From Rhizobium sp. LC145 (GTDB taxonomy: Bacteria; Pseudomonadota; Alphaproteobacteria; Rhizobiales; Rhizobiaceae), in NCBI RefSeq assembly GCF_001005825.1, contig NZ_LBHV01000004.1, forward strand, positions 372,001-436,000: 64,000 bases of DNA, written 5' to 3'. Positions 7,670 to 17,920 of the stretch are shown here, one piece after another (the stretch's first letter is position 1; every line of letters begins with the position of its first letter). The position numbers were made by a program, and so were the translations under genes. The notes under the pieces were generated by a model that was given only the letters and a program-made list of their open reading frames with translations, made no database searches and was not told the origin of the DNA.

Positions 7670-8428
7670 TCAGGCCACGTAGGCCATCTCGGGCGAACCC
7701 GGACGCACAGCGCGCCGTGCGGTCGGCAGGATGGTGAGCGGCGCGAGATCGAAGCGCGAGGACCGCTCGAACATCATCCGGCGCTCATATGCTTCCGATT
7801 GGAAAACGGGGAAGCGCCGCATCAGCTTCTTGCGTATCTCCCGCGTCCGCGAGGCAAGCAAGGTCAGGTCGAAGCCGTAGGTCTTGGTCATGGTGGGCGG
7901 CACGACGGTATCCGCGTAGAAGAACCGTTTGTAGAATGCGGCATGCGCCGGCCGGATATGCTGCAGCATGCGATCCGCATCGAAATGGATGGCCGCCATG
8001 ATGGTCGGTCTGACGGTGAGATAGGGCAAGGTCGAGCGCTCGTTCGCAAACTCGGCGTCGATGGCGAACCGGGCCGGGTCGATCAGGGTCAGGCCGGCAT
8101 CGAGGAAGGCATTGATCGCATCGGGAAAAATGCCGCTCGACTGGCTGACCCGATGTTCCGGCGTCACGTAATGGACCCGCAACGTGCTGACGAGTTCTTC
8201 GTAATAGTAAACACCGAAGACATAGGCGTGGCTGTCGAAGTCTGTTTCGTCCAGCATGCTGCGCGCCGCGACCGGCAGCACGTTATGCGCCTTGTAGGCC
8301 TTGTAACGGAGCCGGGCTATATCTTCGAAATCCTCGTTACTTTGGATTCGGCGATATTCGATATGGTCAAGGGTCTCCAGAAGTCTGGACGAGAAACTTC
8401 CATCTGTGCTGTTTTGATCTATCCACAT
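7670..8428 (-). CDS. N-acyl amino acid synthase, FeeM-like (autoinducer synthase fold)
   Basis: The 252-residue protein belongs, by motif order, to the FeeM/LuxI-type GNAT-like acyltransferases: ARLRYKAYKAH near residue 40, an acidic pair in DETDFDSHAYVFGVY, LVSTLRVHYV near residue 90, then DPARFAIDAEFA. These match the conserved Arg, Asp, Arg and Glu/Arg positions of acyl-homoserine lactone synthases. FeeM enzymes transfer fatty acyl groups from acyl carrier protein to amino acids such as tyrosine. No luxR gene lies beside it. AGGA sits 8 bases before ATG 8428. Substrate and signalling role are unknown. Confidence 0.75.
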   Translation of the reverse strand: MWIDQNSTDGSFSSRLLETLDHIEYRRIQSNEDFEDIARLRYKAYKAHNVLPVAARSMLDETDFDSHAYVFGVYYYEELVSTLRVHYVTPEHRVSQSSGIFPDAINAFLDAGLTLIDPARFAIDAEFANERSTLPYLTVRPTIMAAIHFDADRMLQHIRPAHAAFYKRFFYADTVVPPTMTKTYGFDLTLLASRTREIRKKLMRRFPVFQSEAYERRMMFERSSRFDLAPLTILPTARRAVRPGSPEMAYVA

Positions 8429-8606
8429 CTTGGCAATCCTTGGCTGTTTACCAAGAATTAACCCTACACAGCGCGCCTACCGCAATGCACCAAAGGCAAA
8501 GTTTAATAGAATTTTAAGTGTTATGGTTAACAGCGAAGGCCACCCCGGCCCAAAACCCTGGATTGCGCCAGGATACTAGGATCAATCGGCACTCAGCCGA
8601 TGGTGC

Positions 8607-10928
8607 TTAGAGTGCGGGTTTGAGACCCTTTGCGGCTACGCCGGGCGGTGCCTGCGGATTTGGCGGGAGAGCCCGGCTTCGAGGCAATTTCCTCGATCGC
8701 ATCGGCAGGAACGGCGGCGAAAAGACATATCCCTGCACCAGATCGGCAAAATCGTGCTGGTTGATCAGCGCGAGCTGCCCTTCCGTCTCCACCCCCTCGA
8801 GGACGACCTTCAAGCCGAGTTCGCGCGACAGGTGGACGATGCCGCTCAAGAGCTTCAGATGCCGCGGCTCTCCTTCGATGTCCTTCACGAAGGCGCGGTC
8901 GATCTTGACGATATCCAGCGGCAGGGAATGCAGATAGCTGAGGCTGGAAAAACCCGTTCCGAAGTCGTCGATCGCGATCGTGACGCCCTTCGCCCGGAAA
9001 AGGTTGAGTATGGCGCTGACGGCAACCGGCTCGTTCATGAAGCAGCTCTCGGTCACCTCCAAGTGAAGCCTCGAAGGCTCCAGCCCGTATTTCGAGAGCA
9101 CATCCGCCGCATAGGCGACGAGATCGGAATTCTGCAGATCGTGTATCGAAAGATTGACGGAGACCGGTATCGGCCTCTTCCAGGAGGCGCAATCGCGGCA
9201 GGCCTGCTCGATGACGAACCGCGTGATCTGCGAGACGAGCGCCATGTCCTCGGCCAGCGGAATGAAGACGTTCGGGCCAATCAGCCCTTTCTCGGGATGC
9301 TTCCAGCGGACCAGCGCCTCGAAGCATTCGACCTGCGAACCATCCGGCCGGTACATCGGCTGATAGACGACGTAGAGGCCGCGATCCTCGATCGCCTGAC
9401 GCAGATCGGCCCTGAGCTTCTGCTCCTCGACATAGCGGGCATCCATCTCCTCGCGGAAGAACGTGAGCGTTCCGTTGCCCCTGGATTTCGCATCGTTGAG
9501 GGCAAGGTCGGCCCTGATCTGCCAGTTCTCCATATCGAAGCCGCCGGCTCCATCGATGACGCAGCCGCCGTTCATCGACACGGTGAGGCGCAGGTCTCCG
9601 ATCGGATAACTTCCCTGGATCCTGGCATGGAGGTCCCTGATGCGCTGCTCGAGGGCGGCGCGATCGGCGCCCCCCATGATCAACAGCACGAACTCGTCGC
9701 CGATGAGACGGCCCGCCACGACGTCGTCTCCTGCAAGTGCCGCCATGCGCATGCCGATGAAGGCCAGCAGCCGGTCGCCCACCACGTGGCCGCGCATGTC
9801 GTTGACATGCTTGAACCCGTCGACATCGAGAACGAGGAGGGCCGCAAGAGCGTTTTCATCAATGGTCTGGAGTTTTCCGGTTGCCAGTTCGCTGAAGTAA
9901 CCGCGGTTCGGCAGGGCCGTCAGCGCGTCGAAACGGACCATGTGCAGGATCTTCTCCTCGGTCGCCACGCGCGCGCTCACATCCTCGAAGATGAGAACGA
10001 CGCCGCCATCGGAGCGATGGCTGGCGGAGAATTCCAGATGGCGGCCGTCACCGAACTGCAGCAGCGCACGGCGCTGCGCTCCCTCGGCAAGACGCGCCAC
10101 CTGCCACATGATGGCCTCGGACGGCGCAACGGCTGCCTCCCGCTGCAGCACCGTCACCAGATCGCGATCCTTCACCTCGGCGACCGGATCGAGATGGAGA
10201 AGGTCGCGCGCCTGGCGGTTGATCACTTCGATCTTGCCATCGCCGTCGAGCATGACCAGGCCATGCGCCATGGTCTTGAGAGCGGTATCGAAGCGCCCGG
10301 CTATGACCGTGATGTCGCGGGTCGCAATGACGTTCTCATAAAGGAAGTCCCGAACGCCCATGGCCATGGAGCGCGTCGTCAGACCGAAGGGAATGAGCAG
10401 CAGCGACATCAGCGCCAAATGCAGCTGGCCCGAGAGAAGGCAGGCGCCCATGATCGGCAGACAGCATGCCATCGTCTGGTAATCGACGGCATGGCGCGAA
10501 CCGTAATTGCGCCCCACGATCGACATCATGGAACCCAGCGTCATCGCAATACAGGTGAAGGCGGCGAACGTGTTCTGAAGAACGAGCAGCGCATAGCCGC
10601 TGGCGATGCCGAGCAAGAGGGCGGTCAATGCCGCCCCGACGACATAACCGCATTCGACCTTGGCGATCTCCCGGCGAGACAAGGATTGCTTGTCCATCTT
10701 GTCGAATTTCGCAAAGCCGACCATGCGGTAGGCGAAGACCGCCATGAAACTTGCGGCCATGGCAAGATAGAATACGGAACCGGTACTGCTGAATACGATG
10801 AAGCACCAGACGACATGGACGACCACGCCGGTCACAAGCGTACCGCGATTTCCGAACAGCGAACTGACGAACGACAGATAGACATCTGTCGGCAACGTCT
10901 TCGCTTCCATCTGCTTCATCGGGCTCAT
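8607..10928 (-). CDS. membrane-anchored diguanylate cyclase/phosphodiesterase (GGDEF-EAL)
   Basis: The protein (773 residues from ATG 10928) has five or six N-terminal membrane helices (about residues 15-165), a PAS-like sensor region (about 180-290), a GGDEF domain and a C-terminal EAL domain. The cyclase motif reads RLIGDEF, so the first glycine of GGDEF is replaced by isoleucine and cyclase activity is doubtful. The EAL side looks complete: FEALVRW, IDDFGTGFSSLSY, KIDRAFV and EGVET. It may therefore act mainly as a c-di-GMP phosphodiesterase. An in-frame start at 10997 lacks a ribosome site. The FeeM-like gene follows it on the same strand. Confidence 0.88.
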   Translation of the reverse strand: MSPMKQMEAKTLPTDVYLSFVSSLFGNRGTLVTGVVVHVVWCFIVFSSTGSVFYLAMAASFMAVFAYRMVGFAKFDKMDKQSLSRREIAKVECGYVVGAALTALLLGIASGYALLVLQNTFAAFTCIAMTLGSMMSIVGRNYGSRHAVDYQTMACCLPIMGACLLSGQLHLALMSLLLIPFGLTTRSMAMGVRDFLYENVIATRDITVIAGRFDTALKTMAHGLVMLDGDGKIEVINRQARDLLHLDPVAEVKDRDLVTVLQREAAVAPSEAIMWQVARLAEGAQRRALLQFGDGRHLEFSASHRSDGGVVLIFEDVSARVATEEKILHMVRFDALTALPNRGYFSELATGKLQTIDENALAALLVLDVDGFKHVNDMRGHVVGDRLLAFIGMRMAALAGDDVVAGRLIGDEFVLLIMGGADRAALEQRIRDLHARIQGSYPIGDLRLTVSMNGGCVIDGAGGFDMENWQIRADLALNDAKSRGNGTLTFFREEMDARYVEEQKLRADLRQAIEDRGLYVVYQPMYRPDGSQVECFEALVRWKHPEKGLIGPNVFIPLAEDMALVSQITRFVIEQACRDCASWKRPIPVSVNLSIHDLQNSDLVAYAADVLSKYGLEPSRLHLEVTESCFMNEPVAVSAILNLFRAKGVTIAIDDFGTGFSSLSYLHSLPLDIVKIDRAFVKDIEGEPRHLKLLSGIVHLSRELGLKVVLEGVETEGQLALINQHDFADLVQGYVFSPPFLPMRSRKLPRSRALPPNPQAPPGVAAKGLKPAL

Positions 10929-11216
10929 CCCTAATTCCGCGGCGAACAGTGAAGAAAACACTTTAAAATTTGCTTGTCGGGCCTGATTTTTCCCCATAGC
11001 GATCTAGGGGTTCGCCGGAATATGCTTAACAAACTTTCAATGAAATCGGTAAACTTTAAAGCTCTCTCCACGATGTAAGGCAAGCGGCACTGGACGATCA
11101 GCCGTGTAGAACCTGAAAACACCCCGCCAATAACCGCTTTTCTTTTCAGAAGCGTTGGTTTACATCGCCTCCAAGGCGGTCGGGAGAAAAAGGAGCCGCC
11201 GGGAGAATGGGAGCAT

Positions 11217-11756
11217 ATGTCGGCACTTCTGAAGTTCAGTGCTCTGATCGATCGCGTCAGTGAGGTCATCGGAAGGTTTTCGGGATACCTCGTTCTGGCC
11301 TGCTGCATGATCAGCGCCGGCAACGCCTGCGTTCGCTATCTTTTCAACTATAGTTCGAACGGCTGGCTCGAAATACAATGGTATTTGTTCGCGTTCATCG
11401 TGCTTCTCGGCGCCTCTCACACGCTGAGACTCAATGAACATGTGCGCGTCGACCTCATCTACGGCGCAGTCTCCGACCGCGTCCGGCTTTGGATCGACAT
11501 TCTCGGCCTCGTCATCTTCCTGATCCCCGCCTGCCTCTATCTCGCCTGGCTGTCCTGGCCCTTCTTCACCGTTTCCTATGCCCAGGGCGAGATGTCGTCG
11601 AACGCCGGCGGCCTCATACGCTGGCCAGTCAAGCTCATCATCGTCTCCGGTTTTGCCCTGCTCGCGCTTCAGGGGCTCTCGGAACTGGTGAAGCGGATCG
11701 CCGGCCTGAGAGGCCTGCTCCGGGTCGACACCACCTACGAAAAGCCGCTTCAATAA
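11217..11756 (+). CDS. TRAP transporter small permease (DctQ family)
   Basis: The 179-residue membrane protein has four predicted helices (about residues 20-40, 55-75, 95-120 and 138-160) and the DctQ-type features NGWLEIQWYLFAFIVLLGAS and LNEHVRVDLIYG. It is the small subunit that links the large permease to the periplasmic binding protein in a TRAP uptake system driven by an ion gradient. It is followed after 29 bases by the large subunit gene. Confidence 0.92.
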   Translation: MSALLKFSALIDRVSEVIGRFSGYLVLACCMISAGNACVRYLFNYSSNGWLEIQWYLFAFIVLLGASHTLRLNEHVRVDLIYGAVSDRVRLWIDILGLVIFLIPACLYLAWLSWPFFTVSYAQGEMSSNAGGLIRWPVKLIIVSGFALLALQGLSELVKRIAGLRGLLRVDTTYEKPLQ

Positions 11757-11785
11757 AATCAATGCTTCGGGGGGAATAAGCGCGC

Positions 11786-13291
11786 ATGTTCGAATACGGC
11801 ATAATGCCGCCGGCAATGTTCCTGGGCATGATCATCTTCATGCTCTACGGCTTCCCGGTCGCCTTCTCGCTATCGGCCGTCGGCCTCTTCTTCGGCCTGC
11901 TCGGCATCGCCACCGGCCACTTCGAATTCGCCTTCCTGCAGGCGCTTCCGCTGCGCATCTTCGGCATCGTCTCCAACGACCTCCTGCTCGCCATCCCCTT
12001 CTTCACCTTCATGGGCGCGATACTCGAGCGCTGCGGTCTCGCCGAGGACCTGCTGGAAGGAACCGGCAAGCTCTTCGGCGCCATTCCGGGCGGCCTCGCC
12101 TATGCGGTGATCCTGGTCGGCGCCATCCTCGGGGCGATCACCGGCACTGTCGCGGCATCCGTCATCACCATGGGCGTGATCTCGCTGCCGATTATGCTGA
12201 AATACGGCTACAGCCCGCGGCTTGCCACAGGCGTCATCGCCGCCTCCGGAACGATTACCCAGGTCATCCCGCCCTCTCTCGTGCTGATCGTGCTCGCCGA
12301 CCAGCTCGGCCGCTCGGTCGGCGACATGTATCTCGGAGCGATCGGCCCCTCGATCCTGCAGGTCGTCATCTTCATGCTCTTCATCCTCGGCCTGTCGATC
12401 TTCCGGCCGAAGGACGTGCCGCCCCTTCCGCCGGAAGCGCGCGGCGAGCTGAACATGGCGCTCGTTGCCCGTGTGCTGTGGGGCATGATCCCCTCGATCG
12501 TACTGATCTTCCTCGTGCTCGGCACCATCTTCATGGGATTGGCGACCCCGACCGAAGCCGGCGCGCTCGGCGTCGTCGGCGCCATGGTGCTGGCCGCTCT
12601 GCACCGTCGCCTCACCTGGGACCTCGTCCGACAGGGCATGCACTCGACCATGACGATCACCTCCATGGTGGTCTTCATCCTGGTCGGCGCCACCTGCTTC
12701 AGCCTCGTCTTCCAGGGCATGGATGGCGGTCACTGGATCGAATACCTGCTGTCGCACGTGCCCGGCGGCGCGATCGGCTTCCTGATCTTCGTCAACATCT
12801 TCATCTTCTTCCTGGCCTTCTTCCTCGATTTCTTCGAGATCGCCTTCATCGTGCTGCCGCTCCTGGCGCCCATCGCGCAATCGCTCGGCATCGACCTGAT
12901 CTGGTTCGGCGTCTTGCTCTGCATCAACATGCAGACGAGCTTCATGCATCCGCCTTTCGGCTTTGCGCTGTTCTACCTGCGCTCGATCGCCCCGAAGACG
13001 GTCAAGACCAAGGATATCTATCTCGGCGCCATCCCGTGGCTCGGCATGCAGCTCATCCTCGTCGCGATCGTCATTTTCTGGCCGGAGTCTGTGACCTACT
13101 GGCTGGATAAGGCGGCCGATGTGGACCTCAATACGATCAAGATCGAGATCCCTGGCTTCGGCTCGGGCGGTGGAGGAAACCAGATGCCGAATTTCGGCCT
13201 GCCGCCGATGGAGGGAGCACCCGGCCAGCCCGCGCCGCCCAGCCAGCCGGCCATGCCGAATTTCGGGGAGCCGCCACAGATCAATCCTTGA
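11786..13291 (+). CDS. TRAP transporter large permease (DctM family)
   Basis: The 501-residue protein has about twelve hydrophobic segments and the family stretches GAITGTVAASVITMGVISLP, SGTITQVIPPSLVLIVLADQ and TPTEAGALGVVGA. It catalyses symport of the substrate delivered by the binding protein. After the last helix (about residue 445) there is a Gly- and Pro-rich tail of some 45 residues with two MPNFG repeats, which is not part of the normal DctM fold. A GGGGGGAA site precedes ATG 11786. Confidence 0.93.
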   Translation: MFEYGIMPPAMFLGMIIFMLYGFPVAFSLSAVGLFFGLLGIATGHFEFAFLQALPLRIFGIVSNDLLLAIPFFTFMGAILERCGLAEDLLEGTGKLFGAIPGGLAYAVILVGAILGAITGTVAASVITMGVISLPIMLKYGYSPRLATGVIAASGTITQVIPPSLVLIVLADQLGRSVGDMYLGAIGPSILQVVIFMLFILGLSIFRPKDVPPLPPEARGELNMALVARVLWGMIPSIVLIFLVLGTIFMGLATPTEAGALGVVGAMVLAALHRRLTWDLVRQGMHSTMTITSMVVFILVGATCFSLVFQGMDGGHWIEYLLSHVPGGAIGFLIFVNIFIFFLAFFLDFFEIAFIVLPLLAPIAQSLGIDLIWFGVLLCINMQTSFMHPPFGFALFYLRSIAPKTVKTKDIYLGAIPWLGMQLILVAIVIFWPESVTYWLDKAADVDLNTIKIEIPGFGSGGGGNQMPNFGLPPMEGAPGQPAPPSQPAMPNFGEPPQINP

Positions 13292-13347
13292 GGATCAGGC
13301 ATCGCTTGTCAGTTGCAAGGTGAAGGCTTATATTCGTGGAGTGGAGT

Positions 13348-13375
13348 GGAGGGCAGGGCGGCAACCCTACCCTCC
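13348..13375 (+). terminator. hairpin downstream of the TRAP permease genes
   Basis: GGAGGGCAGGG (13348-13358) pairs with CCCTACCCTCC (13365-13375) over 11 positions with a single mismatch and a 6-base loop. Only a short T run follows, so termination may be weak or factor-assisted. Confidence 0.6.
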
Positions 13376-13383
13376 GTTTGCTA

Positions 13384-13620
13384 CTAAGTTCGGAATTGGA
13401 ATCGGACGGAAACTGACCAGCCCGTCCGATTTCTCCTAACCCACAGCGTAATGCTCAGTGGTTTCCACATCGCACTACCTCCAGTTCGAGAGCAAGGCTC
13501 TTGCCTGAGTCGGTGAAGCCCGTCTTCACCGATGCTCCGGCTGGTCGCGGAGCGCGCTGCTTTAGCTCTCGATCCTGCGACAATACAGAAACGGTTGCAG
13601 TTGTCGAGCTGGCACAACCA
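13384..13620. other. highly structured non-coding interval (candidate ncRNA or mobile-element remnant)
   Basis: Several perfect stems lie in this interval. Stem 1 is 10 bp (13400-13409 with 13422-13431). A CCAC/GTGG hairpin (13441-13461) follows. An 8-bp long-range stem TCGAGAGC/GCTCTCGA (13486-13493 with 13565-13572) encloses a 9-bp hairpin (13510-13518 with 13524-13532) and a 6-bp hairpin GCTCCG/CGGAGC (13534-13539 with 13548-13553). A GGTTG/CAACC pair lies at 13593-13619. A 94-codon minus-strand reading frame covers it but shows no family I recognise. It sits between the terminators of two convergent genes. Confidence 0.5.
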
Positions 13621-13634
13621 GGCGCGTCGGACAA

Positions 13635-13666
13635 CGAAAAACCCCGGATCTTTCGAGCCGGGGTTC
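13635..13666 (-). terminator. intrinsic terminator of the TRAP binding-protein gene
   Basis: On the minus strand AACCCCGG pairs with CCGGGGTT (plus 13640-13647 and 13658-13665), followed by TTTTT from the A tract at 13636-13640. It lies 27 bases after the stop of the binding-protein gene. Confidence 0.85.
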
Positions 13667-13692
13667 ATTGAAAGCTGATCTCCAACAGTCGC

Positions 13693-15105
<1,413 letters not shown>

Positions 15106-15900
15106 ATGCCGAAACCCATCATCGCCATTCCAGCCGATATCCGCGAAATCGAAGGCGCGATATGGCATGCCTCGCCGAACCAGTATGTTCAGGCAGCACT
15201 CAAGGTCGCGGGCGCGATGTCTTTCATCATTCCCGCCTTTGAAGAGGGTAATGAGATCGATGCCATTCTCGACCGGGTGGATGGCGTTCTCGTCTCCGGA
15301 TCGGCGACCAACGTCCATCCTTCGCTTTACGGAAAGGACGCTGCGGAAGGCGACGGCCCGTTTGATCCGGCCCGCGATGCGACCTCCCTGCCGCTCATCC
15401 GCCGGGCGCTCGACCGCGGAATTCCGCTTCTCGCCATCTGCCGCGGCATACAGGAACTGAACGTCGCGCTCGGCGGCACGCTGGCAAGCGAAATCCAGGA
15501 ACAGCCGGGCATATGGGATCACCGCAAGCCCAACGTACCGGAGCGTGACAAGGCCTATGCGATCCGCCAGCCGGTGATCGTGCAGGAAGGCTCCTGCATC
15601 GCCCGCCATCTGGGCCTCGCCGGCGAAATCCAGGTCAATTCCCTGCATAGGCAGGCAATCGCCGAAACCGCGCCGCGGCTGCAGGTCGAGGCGACGGCGG
15701 AGGACGGCACGATCGAGGCTGTTTCCGTGATCGATGCGAAGAATTTCGCCGTCGGCGTGCAGTGGCATCCCGAATACTGGGCCGAGACGGACGCGCCTTC
15801 CCGCGCCCTGTTCGAGGCCTTCGGCGATGCGGTGCGCGCCTTCGCCGCCTCCAGGTCGCGGGTTACCCGCGCCGAACCGGCGTTTCCGGAACCGGCGTAA
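15106..15900 (+). CDS. gamma-glutamyl-gamma-aminobutyrate hydrolase-like class I amidotransferase (PuuD family)
   Basis: The 264-residue protein has the class I glutamine amidotransferase fold: nucleophile Cys112 in LLAICRGIQELNVALGG and the His-Glu pair in VGVQWHPEYW near the C terminus. PuuD-type enzymes cleave gamma-glutamyl-GABA in putrescine breakdown, though related proteins act on other gamma-glutamyl compounds. ATG 15106 was chosen because GGAGA lies 5 bases upstream; a GTG at 15091 is less likely. Its last 38 bases overlap the convergent dehydrogenase gene. No other puu genes adjoin it. Confidence 0.82.
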   Translation: MPKPIIAIPADIREIEGAIWHASPNQYVQAALKVAGAMSFIIPAFEEGNEIDAILDRVDGVLVSGSATNVHPSLYGKDAAEGDGPFDPARDATSLPLIRRALDRGIPLLAICRGIQELNVALGGTLASEIQEQPGIWDHRKPNVPERDKAYAIRQPVIVQEGSCIARHLGLAGEIQVNSLHRQAIAETAPRLQVEATAEDGTIEAVSVIDAKNFAVGVQWHPEYWAETDAPSRALFEAFGDAVRAFAASRSRVTRAEPAFPEPA

Positions 15901-16828
15901 GCACCTGCCCCTCGCGGAACCAGCCGATCAGATTGTTGACGACGAGATCCGCCATGGCATTGCGCGTCGGCACCGAGGCGGACGCCACATGCGGCAGCAG
16001 GCTGACATTCGGAAACTCCAGCAATTCAGCCGGCGCATTGGGTTCGTCGTAGAAGACATCGAGCCCGGCTCCGGCGATCGTGCCGCTGCGCAGGGCCGCG
16101 ATCAGCGCATCCTCGTCCACGCTGGTGCCGCGCCCGACATTGATGAAGACGCCTTCGGGACCGAGGGCGGAGAAGATCTCGGCATTGAAGATCCTGTGCG
16201 TCTCGGCAGTGCCCGGCAGGACGGAGATCAGCGTATCGACCTCCTCGGCCATCGCCTTCAATGAGGCATAGTGGGTATAGGGCAGCCCCTCGCGCGGCGT
16301 GCGGGTGTGATAGCCGATCCTGACCTTGAATGGCTCCAGCCGGCTTGCGATCTCGCGCCCGATGCGGCCGAGCCCGACGATGCCGACATGCCGCCCCTTG
16401 AGGGACAGCGGCACGAGCGGAAACGGCCCTTCGCTCTTCCAGCGCCCCTCGCGCAGCCAGGTCTCCGCCTGCGGCAGGCGGCGCACCGTGTTAAGCAGGA
16501 GCGCGATGGCGGTATCCGCCACCTCATCGTTCAGCACGTCCGGCGTGTTCGTCACCACGATACCGCGTTCGGCGGCCTTGGCCGTATCGACGCCGTCATA
16601 TCCCACGCCGAAATTGGCGATGACCTGAAGATTGGGCAGGAGGTCGAACCACTCGTTTGCGAATTTGCCCGAAAGCGCCACGCCGCGGATGCGGGCGAGC
16701 ACCGCGGGATCGATATCCGCGGAGGGCGCCTGTGAGGCGGTGACCACCTCGAAAACCTGCGCAAGCTGTTCCGGAACACGTGGATTGATCCGACCGGGCA
16801 CAAGTACGGTACCGAGCTTTTCCGACAT
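15863..16828 (-). CDS. D-isomer-specific 2-hydroxyacid dehydrogenase
   Basis: The 321-residue protein has the NAD(P)-binding Rossmann motif VGIVGLGRIGREIASRLE near residue 148 and the catalytic set Arg (INVGRG), Glu (DVFYDEPNAP) and His (LLPHVASASVPTRNAM). Members reduce glyoxylate, hydroxypyruvate or similar 2-oxo acids. AGAGG lies 8 bases before ATG 16828. It lies downstream of a LacI regulator on the same strand with a 27-base gap, so the pair may form an operon. Substrate is not resolved. Confidence 0.88.
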   Translation of the reverse strand: MSEKLGTVLVPGRINPRVPEQLAQVFEVVTASQAPSADIDPAVLARIRGVALSGKFANEWFDLLPNLQVIANFGVGYDGVDTAKAAERGIVVTNTPDVLNDEVADTAIALLLNTVRRLPQAETWLREGRWKSEGPFPLVPLSLKGRHVGIVGLGRIGREIASRLEPFKVRIGYHTRTPREGLPYTHYASLKAMAEEVDTLISVLPGTAETHRIFNAEIFSALGPEGVFINVGRGTSVDEDALIAALRSGTIAGAGLDVFYDEPNAPAELLEFPNVSLLPHVASASVPTRNAMADLVVNNLIGWFREGQVLTPVPETPVRRG

Positions 16829-16855
16829 GCTGCAAACCTCTTTGTGAAAAGAACC

Positions 16856-17878
16856 TTAGGAACGCGGACGATGGACGCCAGTCGACTGGCGGATACGCAT
16901 CTCCGGCTTGATGAGATGGAGGCCGTCCGGCTCGTGGCTGCCTGCGAGGCGGTCGAGCAGCGCGCGCGCCGCAAGCCTGCCGACTTCCGCCTGGCCGTTG
17001 GAAACCGTGGTGAGCGCCGGCGTGGCGATCGAGGCCTCCTCCAGATCGTCGTAACCGGTCACCGAAATATCCTGGCCGGGCACGAAGCCAGCGCGGGCGA
17101 TGCCGTTCATCAGCCCGATCGCCACGAGATCGTTCCAGCAGACGGCGGCAGTCGGCTTCTGCGGCAGCGAGAGGAAATGCACCGCTGCTTCGAACCCGCC
17201 CTGCTTGGAGCGCGGGCCGGGAATGCGCAGGTTCGGATCGACCTCGATCCCCGCCTTGCGAAGCGCATTCACATAGCCCTGGTAGCGGTCGCGGCCGGTC
17301 GAAGTCTGGTCCGTGCCGCCGATCATGGCGATCACGCGATGGCCCAGCCCGATCAGGTGATTGGTGGCGAGCGAAATTCCATAGGCATCGTCGCCGCGAT
17401 AGGTTGGCAGGTCGACGCCTTCCATCGAGCGGGCAACGAGGATCGCCGGCATGCCGTTCTGCTCCGCCAGCGTCGCATCCTCGACCGGCGTGCCGATCGC
17501 GGGCGACATGATGACACCGTCGCCGCCGAGCTGCAGCAGCGTTTCGATGAAGGTCCGCTGCTTTTCGACGGAATCGTAGTGATTGGAAAGGATGAAGGTG
17601 TGCCGGCTGCGATCGAGCTCCATCTCGATGGCTTTGAGGATTTCCCCGTAGAACGGGTTCATGATGTCGTGCACCACGACGCCGATAATGCCCGACCGGG
17701 AGGTCCGGAGACTGGCGGCGCGGCGATTGTAGATATAGCCGAGCGCGCGGGCCTGTTCCTTGATCTTCTCGCGGGTGTCGACGGCAACCAGCGGGCTGTC
17801 GCGCAACGCGAGCGAAATGGTCGCGGTCGAAAGCCCCAGGCTTTCCGCGATGGTCGATAACTTGATCTTCTGAGCCAC
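16856..17878 (-). CDS. LacI family transcriptional regulator
   Basis: The 340-residue protein begins MAQKIKLSTIAESLGLSTAT, the LacI helix-turn-helix, followed by the hinge and the sugar-binding-protein-like domain (GIIGVVVHDIMNPFYGEIL). The start codon is GTG at 17878 behind GGGGAGGGGG. It probably senses a carbohydrate or derived acid and controls itself and the dehydrogenase downstream. An AT-rich inverted repeat at 17921-17947 is the most likely operator. Confidence 0.9.
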   Translation of the reverse strand: MAQKIKLSTIAESLGLSTATISLALRDSPLVAVDTREKIKEQARALGYIYNRRAASLRTSRSGIIGVVVHDIMNPFYGEILKAIEMELDRSRHTFILSNHYDSVEKQRTFIETLLQLGGDGVIMSPAIGTPVEDATLAEQNGMPAILVARSMEGVDLPTYRGDDAYGISLATNHLIGLGHRVIAMIGGTDQTSTGRDRYQGYVNALRKAGIEVDPNLRIPGPRSKQGGFEAAVHFLSLPQKPTAAVCWNDLVAIGLMNGIARAGFVPGQDISVTGYDDLEEASIATPALTTVSNGQAEVGRLAARALLDRLAGSHEPDGLHLIKPEMRIRQSTGVHRPRS

Positions 17879-17920
17879 GCCCCCTCCCCGAGACAGAACA
17901 GCCGATCGGTAGCCGGCCGG

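Noticed and set aside
8754-10934. 726-codon plus-strand frame opposite the GGDEF-EAL gene
   Set aside because: It mirrors the minus-strand gene, has biased His/Arg/Asp composition and shows no domain.
13384-13668. 94-codon minus-strand frame as a small protein gene
   Set aside because: No ribosome site or family resemblance; the interval is explained better by its stem-forming repeats.
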